DNA of 64,000 nt from Phorcus lineatus. Taxonomy: Eukaryota > Mollusca > Gastropoda > Trochida > Trochidae. The notes under the pieces are model-generated. The model saw only the letters and a program-made list of their open reading frames with translations, made no database searches and was not told the origin of the DNA. The translations under genes were made by a program, and so were the position numbers. Of the stretch, positions 37,328-50,845 are shown one piece after another (position 1 is the first letter of the stretch; each line of letters starts with the position of its first letter). The stretch lies in the NCBI GenBank assembly GCA_921293015.1, contig OV121087.1, forward strand, positions 39,666,630 through 39,730,629. The letters run 5' to 3'.

Positions 37328-37832
37328 TTAAAGGGGCACAGAGTATGTAGTTGGAGTCAAATATGCCAAACTTCATAAATGGTGTTATTTCATCGACAAG
37401 TAGTGGTTGTTTCTGACAATAAACATCTCATTGCCTATAAGTAAGCATAGTGAAAATAAACAGAAAAAAGTCGAGATTTATTATCGAAAACCGGACAATG
37501 GCGCACGTCAATTACCCAAACGTACTTTTTGGAACTTATCTTTAACAGTTACAGCGTGAAATATAGATTGGCATTCATGAGAAGGTCATTTAACTGATAA
37601 ACATGTAAATTGGACGCAGAATTCCGACTTCTTAACATTTATAAAGCCGGTTTTTATTTCGAAAACAAGAAAATGTCATAATTTTGGCATTTTAGGGATT
37701 TATGTAACGTAGATAGACGATTTGAACTTAACTCAGATCATATGATATTTTGACTCAAATACAAGCAATTTAGCAAAAATAAAAAATTAAGCAAAATAAA
37801 CAATTTATGAAACATACTCTGTGTCACTTTAA
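37328..37832 (+). mobile_element. TTAA-flanked MITE-like element, 505 bases
   Basis: TTAA at 37328 is followed by AGGGGCACAGAGTATGT. The right end, reverse-complemented from TTAA 37829, reads AGTGACACAGAGTATGT. The inverted ends match over about 16 bases with two differences. There is no coding capacity. It begins with the same AGGGGCA as the family at 27.5 kb, but the interior differs. It lies directly after the conserved right end of the 33.9-37.3 kb block. Confidence 0.65.
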
Positions 37833-39729
37833 GCTACATTTAGGCAATATCTGGTATTTAGGCGTTTTTTTGCATCCTAAGCTGAGGTGTTCAAGCTGTT
37901 GGTGTACATCACGAGAAAATGCCTATTTTGATTCTTTAAAGGTTTCAATTCTTTGTTGCAGAGTTCTGCTTGATATAAATATAATTGTCTGGCATGGGGT
38001 GTTTCTGAATACTTTGGCTAAATGATGTAACTATCTGTTCACATTCAGGTATAGCCAATAATGAATAAATGACGTTTATTTGAGTAATGTTTCAGTAAAC
38101 TTGCGACTATCCCTAAATGCATAATGTGAGGAATATTGCTTAAACTACAATTGTTGGACCGATATTCAACAAAGTATTGTAAAACTCACAAGCACTTATT
38201 TGTCAAGGGAAAAGCAAGATTATTGTTGACTATTTTCCCCGGTAAATTCGAATTCAGTTTCAATCCAGTTCTGTACAGTTGTGATATTTACCAATGGATC
38301 TGAATTAGGTATGTCGGGGTTAAAAATAAACTTGTGAAATTTTGCTTGTAAATATATTTTTTAATGTTATACTTGTTAAATCAGTTCTCCATGTAGTTTA
38401 AAATATGAGTTCCTTGTTATTTCTATTAATCCGATGTGAGAAATGCCTTTGTCAATATGATAAGATTTCCTAAAGTATCTAATTACCTAGAAATCGGATT
38501 AAATTGACAAGATAAACATGGTATATAGAGTATCGTTTTGTATGATAATTCATTTTTCTACGAAAGTTATACCATACATTACGTTAAGTTGGATAGTCAG
38601 AGAAATCAGTTGAGATTCGATAAGAACCTTATCATATCATCAATATTATGAGTTCATTAGCAGAATACCATGAGCAATTACCAGAACGTTGATAATTCAT
38701 TTGCTAACTCGGAGAAGAGTCTCATATTGTTTTGATTGGACATTTTTTTTAAAAGCTCATAAACTTATAATATTTACATTTTGAAAATGCTTTAGAATCG
38801 AAATCTATCAATCTTTTTCAGTCTTTTGAAATTTATTTTAAAATGAATGTAACAATGACTGTAATCAAGAGATGCCTAATATAAAACAAAGAGACTATGT
38901 GACCATATCAACAAAGCTTGTTTCCAGTCGATGTTTACCAATGTAAGTTAAGATGGCTATTTCAAATACTCAAAAAGCATTAACGTAAATGTCTTTGATG
39001 ATTTTCTGTTCATGATATACTTTTTGAAATCTCCATTTTCCAAAACAATACGTTTTTTTCATAATTCATTTATCAAAGGATTCGTTGATGCTTACCATAC
39101 CATTTAGTAATTTACATGTACTGCTAAAGATGGAGACTATTAGATCAAGGGCATTGAGAGTAGAAAGTCATTTGCTTATGTACATTTATTAGTTAATGCA
39201 AACTTCCTTGCCTAAAGGTAAAAATGTGGTCGAGTAATTGATGATAGCAAAACCTTCTCACCCGACAATAATCAGATTTCATAGTACAAACAACAAGCAG
39301 GATGTCGTTACATAAATAAACTTTAGGATCAGTGGAATAAGAAAATTGACCCATTTAATGTAATAATCAAAATCACAAATTCATACAGCCACAATACTAA
39401 AACTCCTGCACTAAAAACCTTTTAGGAAATATAACATTCACTGTTTGCTTTGGAAATGAAACAAAACAAGTTTATTAAAGTTTATATGACAAAGATTATC
39501 ATTAGTGGGAACCTAAACTTCTCAAAATGAGGTATTCAAATGGGATCATATTAACTGAATGTTGTTTGAATACTTATCAGACACAAAGTGTGATAATTCG
39601 AAACAGTATATTTATACATATGTAGTATTAGATAGCTTACCAACAGAACAAAACGATTTGATTTGATTTAATATTAAGCTTTATCAATCCATATACTGAT
39701 AGTTTGATATTAAAATGTAAATGTTGTTG
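37833..39729. other. No gene recognised
   Basis: AT-rich sequence between a MITE-like element and duplicated block III. Nothing is supported. Confidence 0.55.
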
Positions 39730-40739
39730 GAAATGTGACTTTATGATACCATTGACCTTTCAGAGAGTAGAAACATCGACATCTGAGCTTCGTCTAGGTG
39801 GCATTTAAAGGATGTTTGAGCAATGACAAGACAGACTGAGACAGACTGTAAATATCTATAAAGCTCTTCTAACAAAACATCCGGTTATGAAAAATGTTTC
39901 CGATAAAAGAATCTTTAGTTCATGATAATCTTATTTTGCTAGATGCTCACTTTGTAGATAAAATAAACTTCCCCTTTAGCATAGTTTACAATTAACCAAA
40001 GAATTTCCGTAATATATTTTCTCATAATGCAAGTGATTATTTTCAAACGTAGTTGTTCCTCTGCTTAATGACCATTTCCATCTACACCAAAATATCACAT
40101 TATTGCAACAATGATGTTAAAATTAAAGAATTTTTTATCTCATTTATTTAATGAATTATTAATGCAACCTAATGTCAATAATGATTCAAAGGTATATTTG
40201 CAAATTTCAACCGAACATCTAACCTCATTTTTACCTATACGTTCAGAAATAGATATAATTTGCTTTGCTCCGTGCTTTCCTGATTTATAAGACTGTTTGA
40301 TAATAATGTATCTTTGTTTAATCTTGAAGTAGAATAAATGAAAATATGTTTTAAAAACATATTACCAAAAAGGAATTTTAAAACATGAATTGTGCTTAAT
40401 AACTCCGAGTGTTATATGTGTAGATAAGAGAAAGTATAACAGACAGTTGTTCGATACGGAATTCATTGTGGAATGAGGAAACAAAAAATGCCAACCCTAC
40501 TACAATGTATATGTAGATAGGTATTATTATCCTAGGTTTTCATTGATATATAAAGTCGAAATAAATAAAACATCTTTCTGCTCTTTTACAATAATCTTTT
40601 TCCCTAAACGAACACAAGAAAAACCCTTTCAGGTGTCTTTAGTTATCCTTAAAAAAAACAAGTGGAGTTTATCCATGGTTTTATGTTGTTAAAGGCTACG
40701 TGATTTAAGTTGCCTCCCCTTGCCATTGTCAACATCCAT

Positions 40740-40915
40740 GCTATTAGATTTTAAGATTCTCATTTTGATGTAGACATTAGTTGGACAAATGTCAATCCGT
40801 GATTCACCGAATGAAAAAAAACCCAACCTATATACAGTTTATAAATGAAAATAACTTGAAACGTATTCTCTTGAGTGCCAGATTAAGTGCATCAAAACTT
40901 AGCCAAGAGATTTAT
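40740..40915. repeat. Direct duplication, copy 1 (partner 41694-41867)
   Basis: GCTATTAGATTTTAAGATTC, TTAGTTGGACAAATGTCAAT and GCATCAAAACTTAGCCAAGA occur in both copies. Identity is about 95 percent by eye, with a 3-base length difference in an A run. Confidence 0.85.
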
Positions 40916-41505
40916 TATGGAGTTTTTCCACGTTCTTAAATTGCCTGAAGCTACGTAATATAAGTTGCTTCCCCTTGCCCCTGGGGGGAGGGGGGACTGT
41001 TGTGTGGGTTTGAAACTGACGCAAACAGAAACCAGTAGCAATTAAGAAAATAGGCTTTATAGATAACTGTTCATTTTCTGTGCTCATTCCCAGGCTATCA
41101 TAGCTTGGAAATGACCTTGTAAGTCAAACCAATTGCATGTCAGTTACTATTATTCAAAATGTAATGCAACGGTAATTTTCCTAAGGGCAATGATTGAATT
41201 CTTAATTGATTCAAATGTTTCATTTTGATTGAGAATTTGATCATCAATGTAAATCATTGATTTTTTAGGCTTTCATATACTTAATCATATTTTCTTTGTA
41301 CATGTACTTGTATTTCACAAAAAAAGGGAAATGAGATATTATTTCAAAACTGTTTTCTAAAATTTGATTCAATTCAGGAAACGATTTTTCAACGTGTGTC
41401 CTATAAGTTACTGCGAAACCTTATTCTTTACTTATTCTACTGACATTATAAGATTAGAAGAATCAGATTTATCCTGTATTTAACTACTTAACTGTTATTA
41501 TATGA

Positions 41506-41570
41506 ATAAACGGTACGAAGAAAATAATACTAGTATATAATAATATATATAATTTTCTTTGTACCGTTAT
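41506..41570. repeat. AT-rich hairpin
   Basis: ATAAACGGTACGAAGAAAAT pairs with ATTTTCTTTGTACCGTTAT across an AT-rich loop. Confidence 0.5.
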
Positions 41571-41693
41571 ATATCATATGAAAAAGAAATACATTGTTGT
41601 TTGTAAAAATAGGTTTCTTTATAAGTTCAGGAAACAATTTTCGACTTGCAACATTTAACTTACTCTGATACTTAATTCTTATTTCGTACCTGC

Positions 41694-41867
41694 GCTATTA
41701 GATTTTAAGATTCTCATTTCGATGTAGACATTAGTTGGACAAATGTCAATCCGTGATTCACCGAATGAAAAAGCCCAACCTATATACAGATTATAAATGA
41801 AAATAACTTGAAACTTTTTCTCTTGAGTGCCAGATTAAGTGCATCAAAACTTAGCCAAGAGATTTAT
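41694..41867. repeat. Direct duplication, copy 2 (partner 40740-40915)
   Basis: Begins GCTATTAGATTTTAAGATTC and ends CAAGAGATTTAT like copy 1. The offset is 954 bases at the left end. Confidence 0.85.
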
Positions 41868-44639
41868 ATTATTACACGATATATAAGTACAGCTGATCTT
41901 TCTGAAAAGAAGTTAGGTGGAGGAACTTTCAGATTTAAATTTTGAAAAGAAATATTTTCCAAAAAAATACAAGATATGATATCTAAATAAAATGTTCAGA
42001 TTCCGTTTTAAAAAGTCAATAACACTGAAAAGATCAGAGTAAAATTCATGTTTTCAATCATATAATAATTATAGCTTGAAATAAGGACTTCCATGAGCAA
42101 GTAATTATAATTTCTCCGAAACCAATATCATTAATTATTTATTTGTGGCAAATGTCAATCCAATTTCCTATGATCCGGCGGAGAAGTATATACCCGAGAA
42201 AGGGAAAATATTGTATATTTCTGTAATTTGCCTTGAGCCGATGTTTTATATATGTTCAAATGCTAAGTCTTGTTCTAAGTAAATAGCGAGTTATAATCGA
42301 TTGAAAATAATATAAAGAAATGAACTCACCTTTGTTATAAGGAATGTTTGAGAAACTTGTTTTATATCTACTCATTTGATCAAGAAAACTGTCTGATAGT
42401 AAATGGCCACTGATATTTTATCATAAACACACACAGTTCACTGGCATAAAGGATATTTTATAAGCTTTTTATGTTTCACCTTATGTCTTCATCATTTTAT
42501 GTTTATAGTATGTTTACCTTGATTTTATGTTTACAAAATTATTTTAATTTCGATAAAAACAATGTCATAGAGATAACAACTAGCCAGAGCTGACATTTTA
42601 TGATCATTTCTCAATTATTTATTTTTTAATCATAACATAAAGATGTGTTTGTTGTGAAAATATTGCGTTAATTTGAGTTCAGAGTTGCATAGGTTTTTCA
42701 GTTTTATGAACTTGTATCAAAAACAACAAATTGGTATTACAAAAGTTTACATATTCAAAATTGTTAGAAATCAAATGCATCTTTTTATGTTGTGTCACGT
42801 CAAAGCCTTGTACAACGTACCGGCTCTCAGACCAAGAGAACTTAGACACAACAGTTTCCGAGATTTTGCTTTTCATTGGTTTATTTTTATATTTATTTTG
42901 AAATTTGGAAGATATTACCTTTTTATGTCATCAATATATTTTCTTGATCTGTGATCCATGTTTGTTGAAACAAAATATTACAAATATCGGATAATGTCTA
43001 TAATCAAAACTCTCATTGATTTAATGGTTCTCCTAAAGTGGTGATATACATGACATATGAAATTTCAGACACTGAAAAGTACAAAAGACCAATGTCAAAG
43101 GCGACTGCTAAGCTTTCCATTCATTAAATCAGCAACGTTGTAATCAACACAAAATCTCTCCCGTCCGGGTCTCAAACCTGACACTCCTCCGGGGTTTCAT
43201 TTCATCAAATTGCAGAGGTCCAGAGGGTTTCATTCATCAGTACACATGCAAACATTTAGTGGCTCCTTCCTGTTGGTTGGCATCAGGCTGACAAACATAA
43301 AGTGGTACTTTGGCGTATCGATAAATGAATTAACGTAAGAACCCAAGTCCATCACTCCCAAATGGTGATTATGTCGGAGGCTCTTTGTCCGTAAATCAAG
43401 CTACTCCAAATGCCCTTACTTGCCTGAAAGAGATATTTGGGTCACATCTTGGTTTATTGGTGTATATCGAACTTCACTGGCCAATACTTGACTAAGATGT
43501 TCAAAGTCCAAGCTTGGCTTTCCATCATAAGAATGTGATGTTAGTTAGTGTCATGCGTTTTTCTTGTAATTAGAAAAGTTATATCGATTTTGAAACTTTT
43601 GTTAGCCTTGGCTTTGGAGTAAGTTTAGTTATTTGACCGCGGTTCAGCATAAAAAAAGGTAAATATGTATCATCCCAACTTTGGATTCCGTCTCAACTTA
43701 AGATGGGGCACGTCCCTATATGGAGTCCAAAGTTCGGTCGTCCCCTCTTCACTTGGGGGATATCAAAACCCGCAAACAATATTCATTTTCATATATGAAG
43801 TTTTTAAATGAAATATATGTTTAAATTATTTAGGAATATACTGTCCGTACCTGCATAGAAATGTAATTGTATTTTCAATTTACTTAAGTCACTGGCTCGG
43901 ATTATATCTCATCGACTACGAGCCATTCAACATAAAATGTTCATTTGATTTATAATTGAAATAAGTTTATACGGTAGTTTATCACAAAATTAACATTAAA
44001 TAATCATCGCATTCTACATGTTTTACAGTAGCTATATATATATATAAAGTATATATATGGTAAACAACAATTACAATGGAATCGATGTAAACAGAATGAA
44101 ACCCCCCAGAACTTGAAAGATCTAAGTTAAATAAATACTACTGATACATCGATCCATTAGAAAATGTAAAAATGACTTACCTTTTACATAGAAATTGATA
44201 TTCCATGCAAAAACATGTTGTAATCGAATTATCAATGTATCCTACAACGTTATTGTCAAGTACTGAAAACAGTGGCGATGTAAATCTTACAGCGTGGCAT
44301 GTTAGAGGACCTGAGCTTGACCCTGAGTCATTCATGACAACCAGAAATCAGTCATACATGGGCACCAATTAGACCACTGTGTGGCTAAAAACACAGATAT
44401 ATATATAGATCCCAGAAAAGTTTATGTTGTGTAAAAGGATGTTTTCTTATGCATTAGTTAGGTTTTATGAAAATATTTCAAAACCTGCATTAGATTGCTT
44501 TAATTTTGGTGTTTACAATTTGTAATATTTAGCACAAGTAAACAGTTTAGGCTTATTAGACCTTCCCTACGTAATTATGAAATATACAAACTAACAATTC
44601 AATAAAAATACACAAACTAATATTTTGCAGCTAAGATAT

Positions 44640-47060
44640 GAGTTTGGTGACTTTATGATACCATTGACATTTGAAACAATAGTAGCATTGACATCTGATC
44701 TTCGTTTTAGTTGCATTTAAATGATGTTCGAGCAATAATTGCTTAACGTTGTATACAAGACACCCCCTGAAGATCTATAAAGCTCTTCTCACTGAACTCT
44801 CGGGTGTTATAATGTTTATAATTAAAATATCTTAAGTACATATTGATCTTATGTAGCTAGAAGGTCATTTTGTAGAACAAACAAACTTTCCCCTATAAAA
44901 GTGAATAAAGATATGTTAGAAATAAAAAATGTAAGTTACAGTTTTCCATGTTTACAATGCAGTTGGTCTTTCAGAGACTAATCTATGAGAAACGACTGAT
45001 CACCTTGTTTAATGACTCTATTAACATCAATATCTATGCTTGCTGCATGGGTTTAAAACTGACAAAGTCGAAAATATTTAGGCCCAATAAATAACTTTGC
45101 ATTTTCTAAAATAACATAAAACAATTTACTGTAATTAACAATTAACATGCAATGTTGAATTCCTCAAAAGGTAACTTTTCCAAGATCAATGATAATGATA
45201 TATGTGCATTGTATGTCAAGATAAGAGAGTGCAAGATTGATAATATTCGATAAAGATCTGGAGGCTAATAAAATGTAATCAATTTTTTATCTCTTAAAAA
45301 GAGTAAGTAAAAAGTGATTATGTATCAACATCAACAACAAGTTTATATTGATCACACTTTTAATAAAATTGAGAACTATTTCATTTTGATTGCACATCTA
45401 ATGTAATTTATTGATGTATTAATTAATATTATATATTTTTCTTTTACTACTTTTTAATTTGTTTTTATTTGTATATCTAAAAAATATATATGAGTTTCTT
45501 GTAATTTTTTTTATTCATTTACTGTAGGTAACGATTTTTCATCGTCAAGTAAAGTCTAGACTGTTTGTCCTTTAAGTTATTCAAAAGCTACTTCCTACTG
45601 GCAATATTGGTGATATATCCGTGATTCACGGAGCGACTACAAAATTACCTTTATAAATGATTAAAAATCTATAATGCGCTAATGTAAAAAAAGACATTCA
45701 TCACAAAAAGGCAACATAAAAACTATGCATCAATCAAATAACAATAATTCTAGCTAAACAATTTGACTTCGCATTTGACTTCAACATATGTAGATAAATA
45801 TTCTGATTGTTTTGCAACATATGTTTATCAACTTCCTCTGGAACTAATCTCGTTATAATTCATTGATTGTAAGTTTCAGTCCATATCTAATTAAGAGGTT
45901 GAGGAGTATGTATTTCTCAGAAGGTCAATATTCAATGGTTCATTCCTATGAAATTAGTTTGACAAGAGCAGGCAATTTGTGAATGTTATAATTGAATCGA
46001 GTATTATTCTTTGCAAGTGAATATTAATAACTGATTCCAGAAATATCAAGAAAGATATGTACTTTGTTTTCTCATAAGACTTGTTTGAGATATAAAAAAA
46101 GAGAGAAATTATTCTTGCTCATTTGTTGAAGGAAATAATTTAGAGTAAATGTCCACTGATGTGTTTTCACAAACACAGAGAGAGCACAGGCCTGAAGGTA
46201 ATCTTTCAGCTTTTTATAATTGAACTTTATGTCTTTATCGAACACACAAAGTTGACAGTTGGCAATTATAAAATTGACAAATTCAAAAAGCTTTGAAATC
46301 ATAATGCATATGAATGCTATATCCCGCCAAAATTTTCATAATAACTGAATCTCAAAGAACAACAACTTTGAGGACTAGTCGACTAGTCGAGTACCGCCAG
46401 GTCTTTGACATCTCAGTTACGGGGAGGGTTTATTTTATAATTTCCCTTGATGATTTGAAGTCTTTTACCTCTTAATGTCAACTTCATAGTTTCGAGATCT
46501 GTAGTTATGTTAATTGAAACATAATGGTAAAATATCTCATAATGTACAAAATCGTAACCTTCATTGGTTCGCCTAAAGTGATGATATACATAACAAATGA
46601 AATATCCAGATACTGATATCAAACATGGCCAATGCAATCATCCACTGCTTAGCTTTCCTTACATTAAGTAAGCAACGGTGGTAATCAACACAAACCCTGA
46701 ATTGTCGGACTTTGAAACCTGACGCTACTCCGGGGTTTCACTTTATTAAACTTCAGAGGTCCAGGTGATTTCATTCATCAGTACACATGCAAGCATTCAG
46801 TGACTCCTTCCTGTTGTTTGGGATCAGGCTGACAAACGTAATGGTGGTACTTTGGCGTATCGATAAATGAATTAACGTAAGAACCCAAGTCCATCACTGC
46901 CAAATGGTGATTATGTCGGAGGCTCTTTGTCCATAAATCATGCCACTCCAAATTCCCTCAATAGCTTAAAAGCAATATTTGGGCTACATCTGGCTTTATT
47001 GGTCTATATCTAACATCACTGGCCAACACTTGACTTAGATGTTCCAAGCTTGGCTACATT
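44640..47060. repeat. Diverged duplicated block IV
   Basis: The counterpart of block III, about 3.5 to 4.9 kb to the right. 44650-44880 matches 39741-39975. 46565-47060 matches 43030-43520 at high identity over its centre (GCGTATCGATAAATGAATTA, GTGATTATGTCGGAGGCTCT). No exon is recognised. Confidence 0.6.
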
Positions 47061-47552
47061 ATGTCTCTTAGTTGTTGTCATAGTTATTAACTGGAGTCAA
47101 GAGCACTTAAAGCCTTATAGTTCTCTTTACCTTTATGGCGGTTTTGATGAAGCGTAACGTGCAAATGGCGGCCCCCATTACATGACGTTATTCAAAGAAA
47201 GATAACTCTCACTTGTTCTTCAGTAGAAAGATGATATTTTGAGCATGCTTCATTTATCCTGATTGATGCAACTCGTTTCATCATACAGCACTCTTCCGAA
47301 GAATTCTTCTTCAAGGTATTATGATCATAAATTTATTAGCATTAAGGCTGAGACATGGTTAGATATTCATTCGTTGTTCTGTTTCTTTATTGGCACGATA
47401 CGTTTTTTTAAAAACACAATAAATCATTTCTTTGATTGCCATTTAGAACTTCAGCACTTTCAGATTTAAGAAGTTGTTATCCATAAAAAGTGTGTACTTA
47501 TTAACAATAAATCATGTGAAATCTAATTAGGTAATAAATAGGATACATAACT

Positions 47553-47636
47553 TGTCCCCCTTTCTTCCTTGTGAAATAATTTTTGTTTGTCCTTCGCCGA
47601 GGCTCGAGTCAAAGCAAAATTATTTCATTGGGGACA
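47553..47636. repeat. Imperfect foldback repeat
   Basis: TGTCCCC and TGAAATAATTTTTGTTT on the left pair with CAAAGCAAAATTATTTCA and GGGGACA on the right. The left arm has a 10-12-base insertion. The loop is GC-rich (CGCCGAGGCTCGAG). Confidence 0.5.
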
Positions 47637-48460
47637 TACACTTGATGTGAAAGGGGAAGTCTGATAGATATCCTATATCATCGTTCGCAATGGGGTTTTT
47701 GATTCAGATTGTCGGCTTCTTATATTATTCTATTTTTCTGCAGTAAAGCTTTGTAAAAACACTGACCTACTCTCTGGTGTATTTTGGAATCAATTAAAAA
47801 ATGCCACAAAATGGGTTGAATTAAAAACATCAAAATAAAAAAATAAAAAATAACATTTTAAAATAATCTTAACAGGGAAGTGACATGCACTGGACAAAAA
47901 CAAGGTACAATAATCGGTATCGTAGTTTGTTTCAAAAGGAAATGTGAACGGTGAGTGATACAAATGATACATTTATGACCTAATGAACCAAAAGATATTC
48001 AGAAAGTCGAATAACGGCAGTCGAGCTTGGTTTTGAAAACATATTTTTGTTATTCAGGTCGAGAGATCCGTTTTCGGAACTTTGTAAAGAAGAAAGTTCT
48101 TCAAAATGAAACATGTCTCCTTATTTCCCCTTTTTTTCCTTTATTTTCCTGTTTTTCTTGATATGCTAATGGCTGCTTAAGCCTGCTTTTGATTTTGTTT
48201 AGCAATGAACATCCATTATTCTTAATGTTTTTCGAAAGCTTATTTTACATATGTTGATAAACATGTACATGTGTATATTCATTCAAAAGTTGGATAGTAG
48301 CGTCCAAAGTTCGTACACACATTCTCAGTATGAATTAAAACAGTTTTTGTGTTAGTGGTTTTTAATGAGTATATGAATACGAATTACGGATGTAATTCAT
48401 GTTTTACATTTTCTACAAGTTAGAATTAAAGAAAATACATTAATTTTCAATAGTACATCC

Positions 48461-48760
48461 TCAAAGGGGCTGTGGCAGGTTTATTTTTAAAAATATTTAT
48501 TTCTTCGAATTACCCCAAATAAATATAAGTTTAGGCCAAGTGTATTATCTACAGATGGTCAAAACATCTCATTAATCAACCTTTTGATCATTTGAGATAG
48601 AGAAATCTATTCGCAAAGCTTAACCCGTAACGGTACGTTTGCTTTAAAACTGCTCCTTTAGATTAAAAGACATGTTTTTCGTCTTGAATTGAAACAGTCA
48701 TTTTTATTTTGTTTGCGATCACTTAATTATTCTTAAAACCGTGCTACTGCAGGAGCATAA
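48461..48760 (+). mobile_element. TTAA/AGGGG MITE-like element, diverged copy
   Basis: Left end TCAAAGGGGCTGTGGCAGG and right end, reverse-complemented, TTATGCTCCTGCAGTAGCAC, resemble the termini of the 27.5 kb element. The interior shares CCCCAAATAAATAT with it, in the same order. The TTAA targets have mutated. Length is 300 bases. Confidence 0.55.
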
Positions 48761-50638
48761 ACTGTCAAGGTTATGTTTAAAAATAGCCATGATATTTGCT
48801 GTTTTCTTTGTAGAAAAGGTTAATTGAGTAATTGATGCAAGATGTCATATTTGTCCTCCACAAAACATGATTATCTCGTTTGATACACACAATCTGGAAA
48901 ACAATCTAATAAGAGAAGCGCAGCTTCAAATAATAACGTGAATCAGATGCATTTGAAAGTTGATAATGGTAGGATCTAGGAATAAACAATTTGGATGACA
49001 TTCGTTCTCTTGCATTCTATAAATTAGTCAATCATCCATTTATTTATAGATGAAGTCTGTCTTTACTTCAGCAATACTATGCTTTTCTCATTATGTAAGG
49101 TTCAATAGCACATGGTAGAATATACGATATCCCACTGCCTTAGGGAATGAGATAAACGTGTCATATGTCCGAATTGACATGTATTCTGTTTATGAAATTA
49201 CTCTATCTGTGTAATTACGCCCATGTAAGATATATTCTGATGTTGAGTGTTTTGGAGATGACATGATAATTGAATTTCATCCGACAATCAAAATGTTCCT
49301 AAAGTCATCAGAAGATTGTTAAACAAATTTCATCTACTTCCTGCTTTTGAAAAGTTTCAGAAAATACGTTTGATTAATTGACATTAGTCATTTTCTAGCT
49401 TTCCATCAGAATAGCCACTTTGTATGTTTAATTGTCATGCTACTGAACCGACTAGCCGTAAAATGATTCTTTTCAGCAACATTCAGTTCTTCTCGTTACA
49501 ATGATTCTGAGTGACACCAATAACTAACGGAGAATCTCTTTAATGGAGATATTTCGTTATATAGATAAGCCCTTAAAGTAAAGCAGCAGCCTTGAATTGT
49601 CACAGAATGACAGCAATTGTGACAGGCACGCCTCTTCATTCAGGAGACATGGAAAGAAGGACACTTAGACAGACCGAAATCAATACTAGTAATGCTTCTT
49701 GAAGCCTAATGTGACAACCAAGTAAGAAGACGAAATGACAGCTTTAAGTAGAGGAGTGGCTGAGAAGGAAATCGCTTCTCTAACCTTGTCTATGAAGCCT
49801 TGCTGTAACATCATTAATTGTAACCAGCAGGATACTTCGAGTGACAGCCCTGACTGCATGATAAACAGACTGACAGCATTGCTAGCAAGATTTATTACCA
49901 AAATGGTTAATCATATGTGGAAACATACTTCTCACATGTCCTCATGTGCACATATCAACGTCACATGGAAATGATAGTTTGAGACCTGTATTTTTCGCGA
50001 CGGCAAAAAAATCCATGTCACTGAAGCAAGCCGTCGCAAGGAGGATATTTTCATGAGATCTTAATGAATATAATCGGTTGGTAAGAAATTATAACACTCG
50101 GAGGTGTTACGTATGACTTTAATTTAACTCATTTAAATTATTACTAATCATCGCTCTCCCTCGGTCAATGATGCAACACTCGTTTCAAAAATATAACACA
50201 CCTTCTCCGGTAAATAAAATTTGTAAGGGCAGGTTGCATAAGAATATCAAATTGTCTCAAAAGATGACTGAAGACGATCGTGCAGGACACTCTGAAGTAA
50301 AATATTGCTTGCAAGGATATATTTCAGGCTAATCTAAATGACTGCATTAACAACAGGGTGTCGTGAATGATGTCACTGACTGCAGAACAAGATGAGGGTA
50401 AAATTCTGAAAAAAAACGGAATAAAAACTTTCGCAGATCAAGTATGAATAGAACTTAAAGGATATCACTTAAGGTGCATTGATTGGATGGGTGTGGTTAG
50501 GTTTAACGCGTTTTGAACAATATTTCAGTAAATAAACACATGGGTGACATGCATACAAAAGAGAGTGGACAGATACGGGAAAAGGGGGTCTAAAGTATGA
50601 GGGAAAAGACGGAAAGAAAGGCATAATAAAAGAAAGGT
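48761..50638. other. No gene recognised
   Basis: Overlapping open frames on both strands at 49686-49974 have fairly ordinary composition but no clear splice sites or family match, so neither is called. Confidence 0.45.
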
Positions 50639-50845
50639 TTAAGAACGACTTAATTTTGCTCTGGCATCTACACGTGTACCGGTCCAGCTGGGTGCCCCTA
50701 CATGAAGCACATAAGTTCCGGCTGGTAAAGCTCTTGGGGCTTCTGACACGCTAACCACAACACCACGATAAGGTATCGAGTTAAGTGACGGAGGATACAT
50801 TGAATAACATAACAACGTTAACAGCCAGATAGCCTGGTAGATCAT
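50639..50845 (-). CDS. Candidate 68-residue secreted peptide or small coding exon
   Basis: Not a recognised family. On the minus strand a strong acceptor, TTTGCTTTTTTTGCAG, is followed five bases later by an ATG and 68 codons to TAA. The N-terminus MIYQAIWLLTLLCYSMY looks like a signal peptide: a short polar start then a hydrophobic core. It is followed by PPSLNSIPYRGVVVSVSEAP and a C-terminus with WTGTRVDARAK. There is one Cys, inside the hydrophobic stretch, and no dibasic cleavage site in the mature part, so it does not look like a classic neuropeptide precursor or a Cys-rich toxin. The region upstream of the acceptor is the 29-bp minisatellite, which would therefore be intronic. No good donor is seen inside the ORF. 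The other five frames are broken here. Confidence 0.35.
   Translation of the reverse strand: MIYQAIWLLTLLCYSMYPPSLNSIPYRGVVVSVSEAPRALPAGTYVLHVGAPSWTGTRVDARAKLSRS

Larger units (their letters stand above)
39730..43520. repeat. Diverged duplicated block III
   Basis: The left end (GTGACTTTATGATACCATTG, TATAAAGCTCTTCT, AACTTCCCC) and right end (43030-43520) match block IV in the same order. The interior is AT-rich with weaker matches (CATTTTGATTG, AACGATTTTTCA, ATCCGTGATTCAC). Inside it a segment of about 175 bases is duplicated at 40740-40915 and 41694-41867. No exon is recognised. Confidence 0.6.

Noticed and set aside
43030-43520. Coding exon in the conserved duplicated segment
   Set aside because: Frames examined on both strands have stops, and the differences between copies show no codon pattern.
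49686-49974. Overlapping ORFs on both strands with ordinary composition
   Set aside because: Neither has a splice context or family match, and only one could be real.
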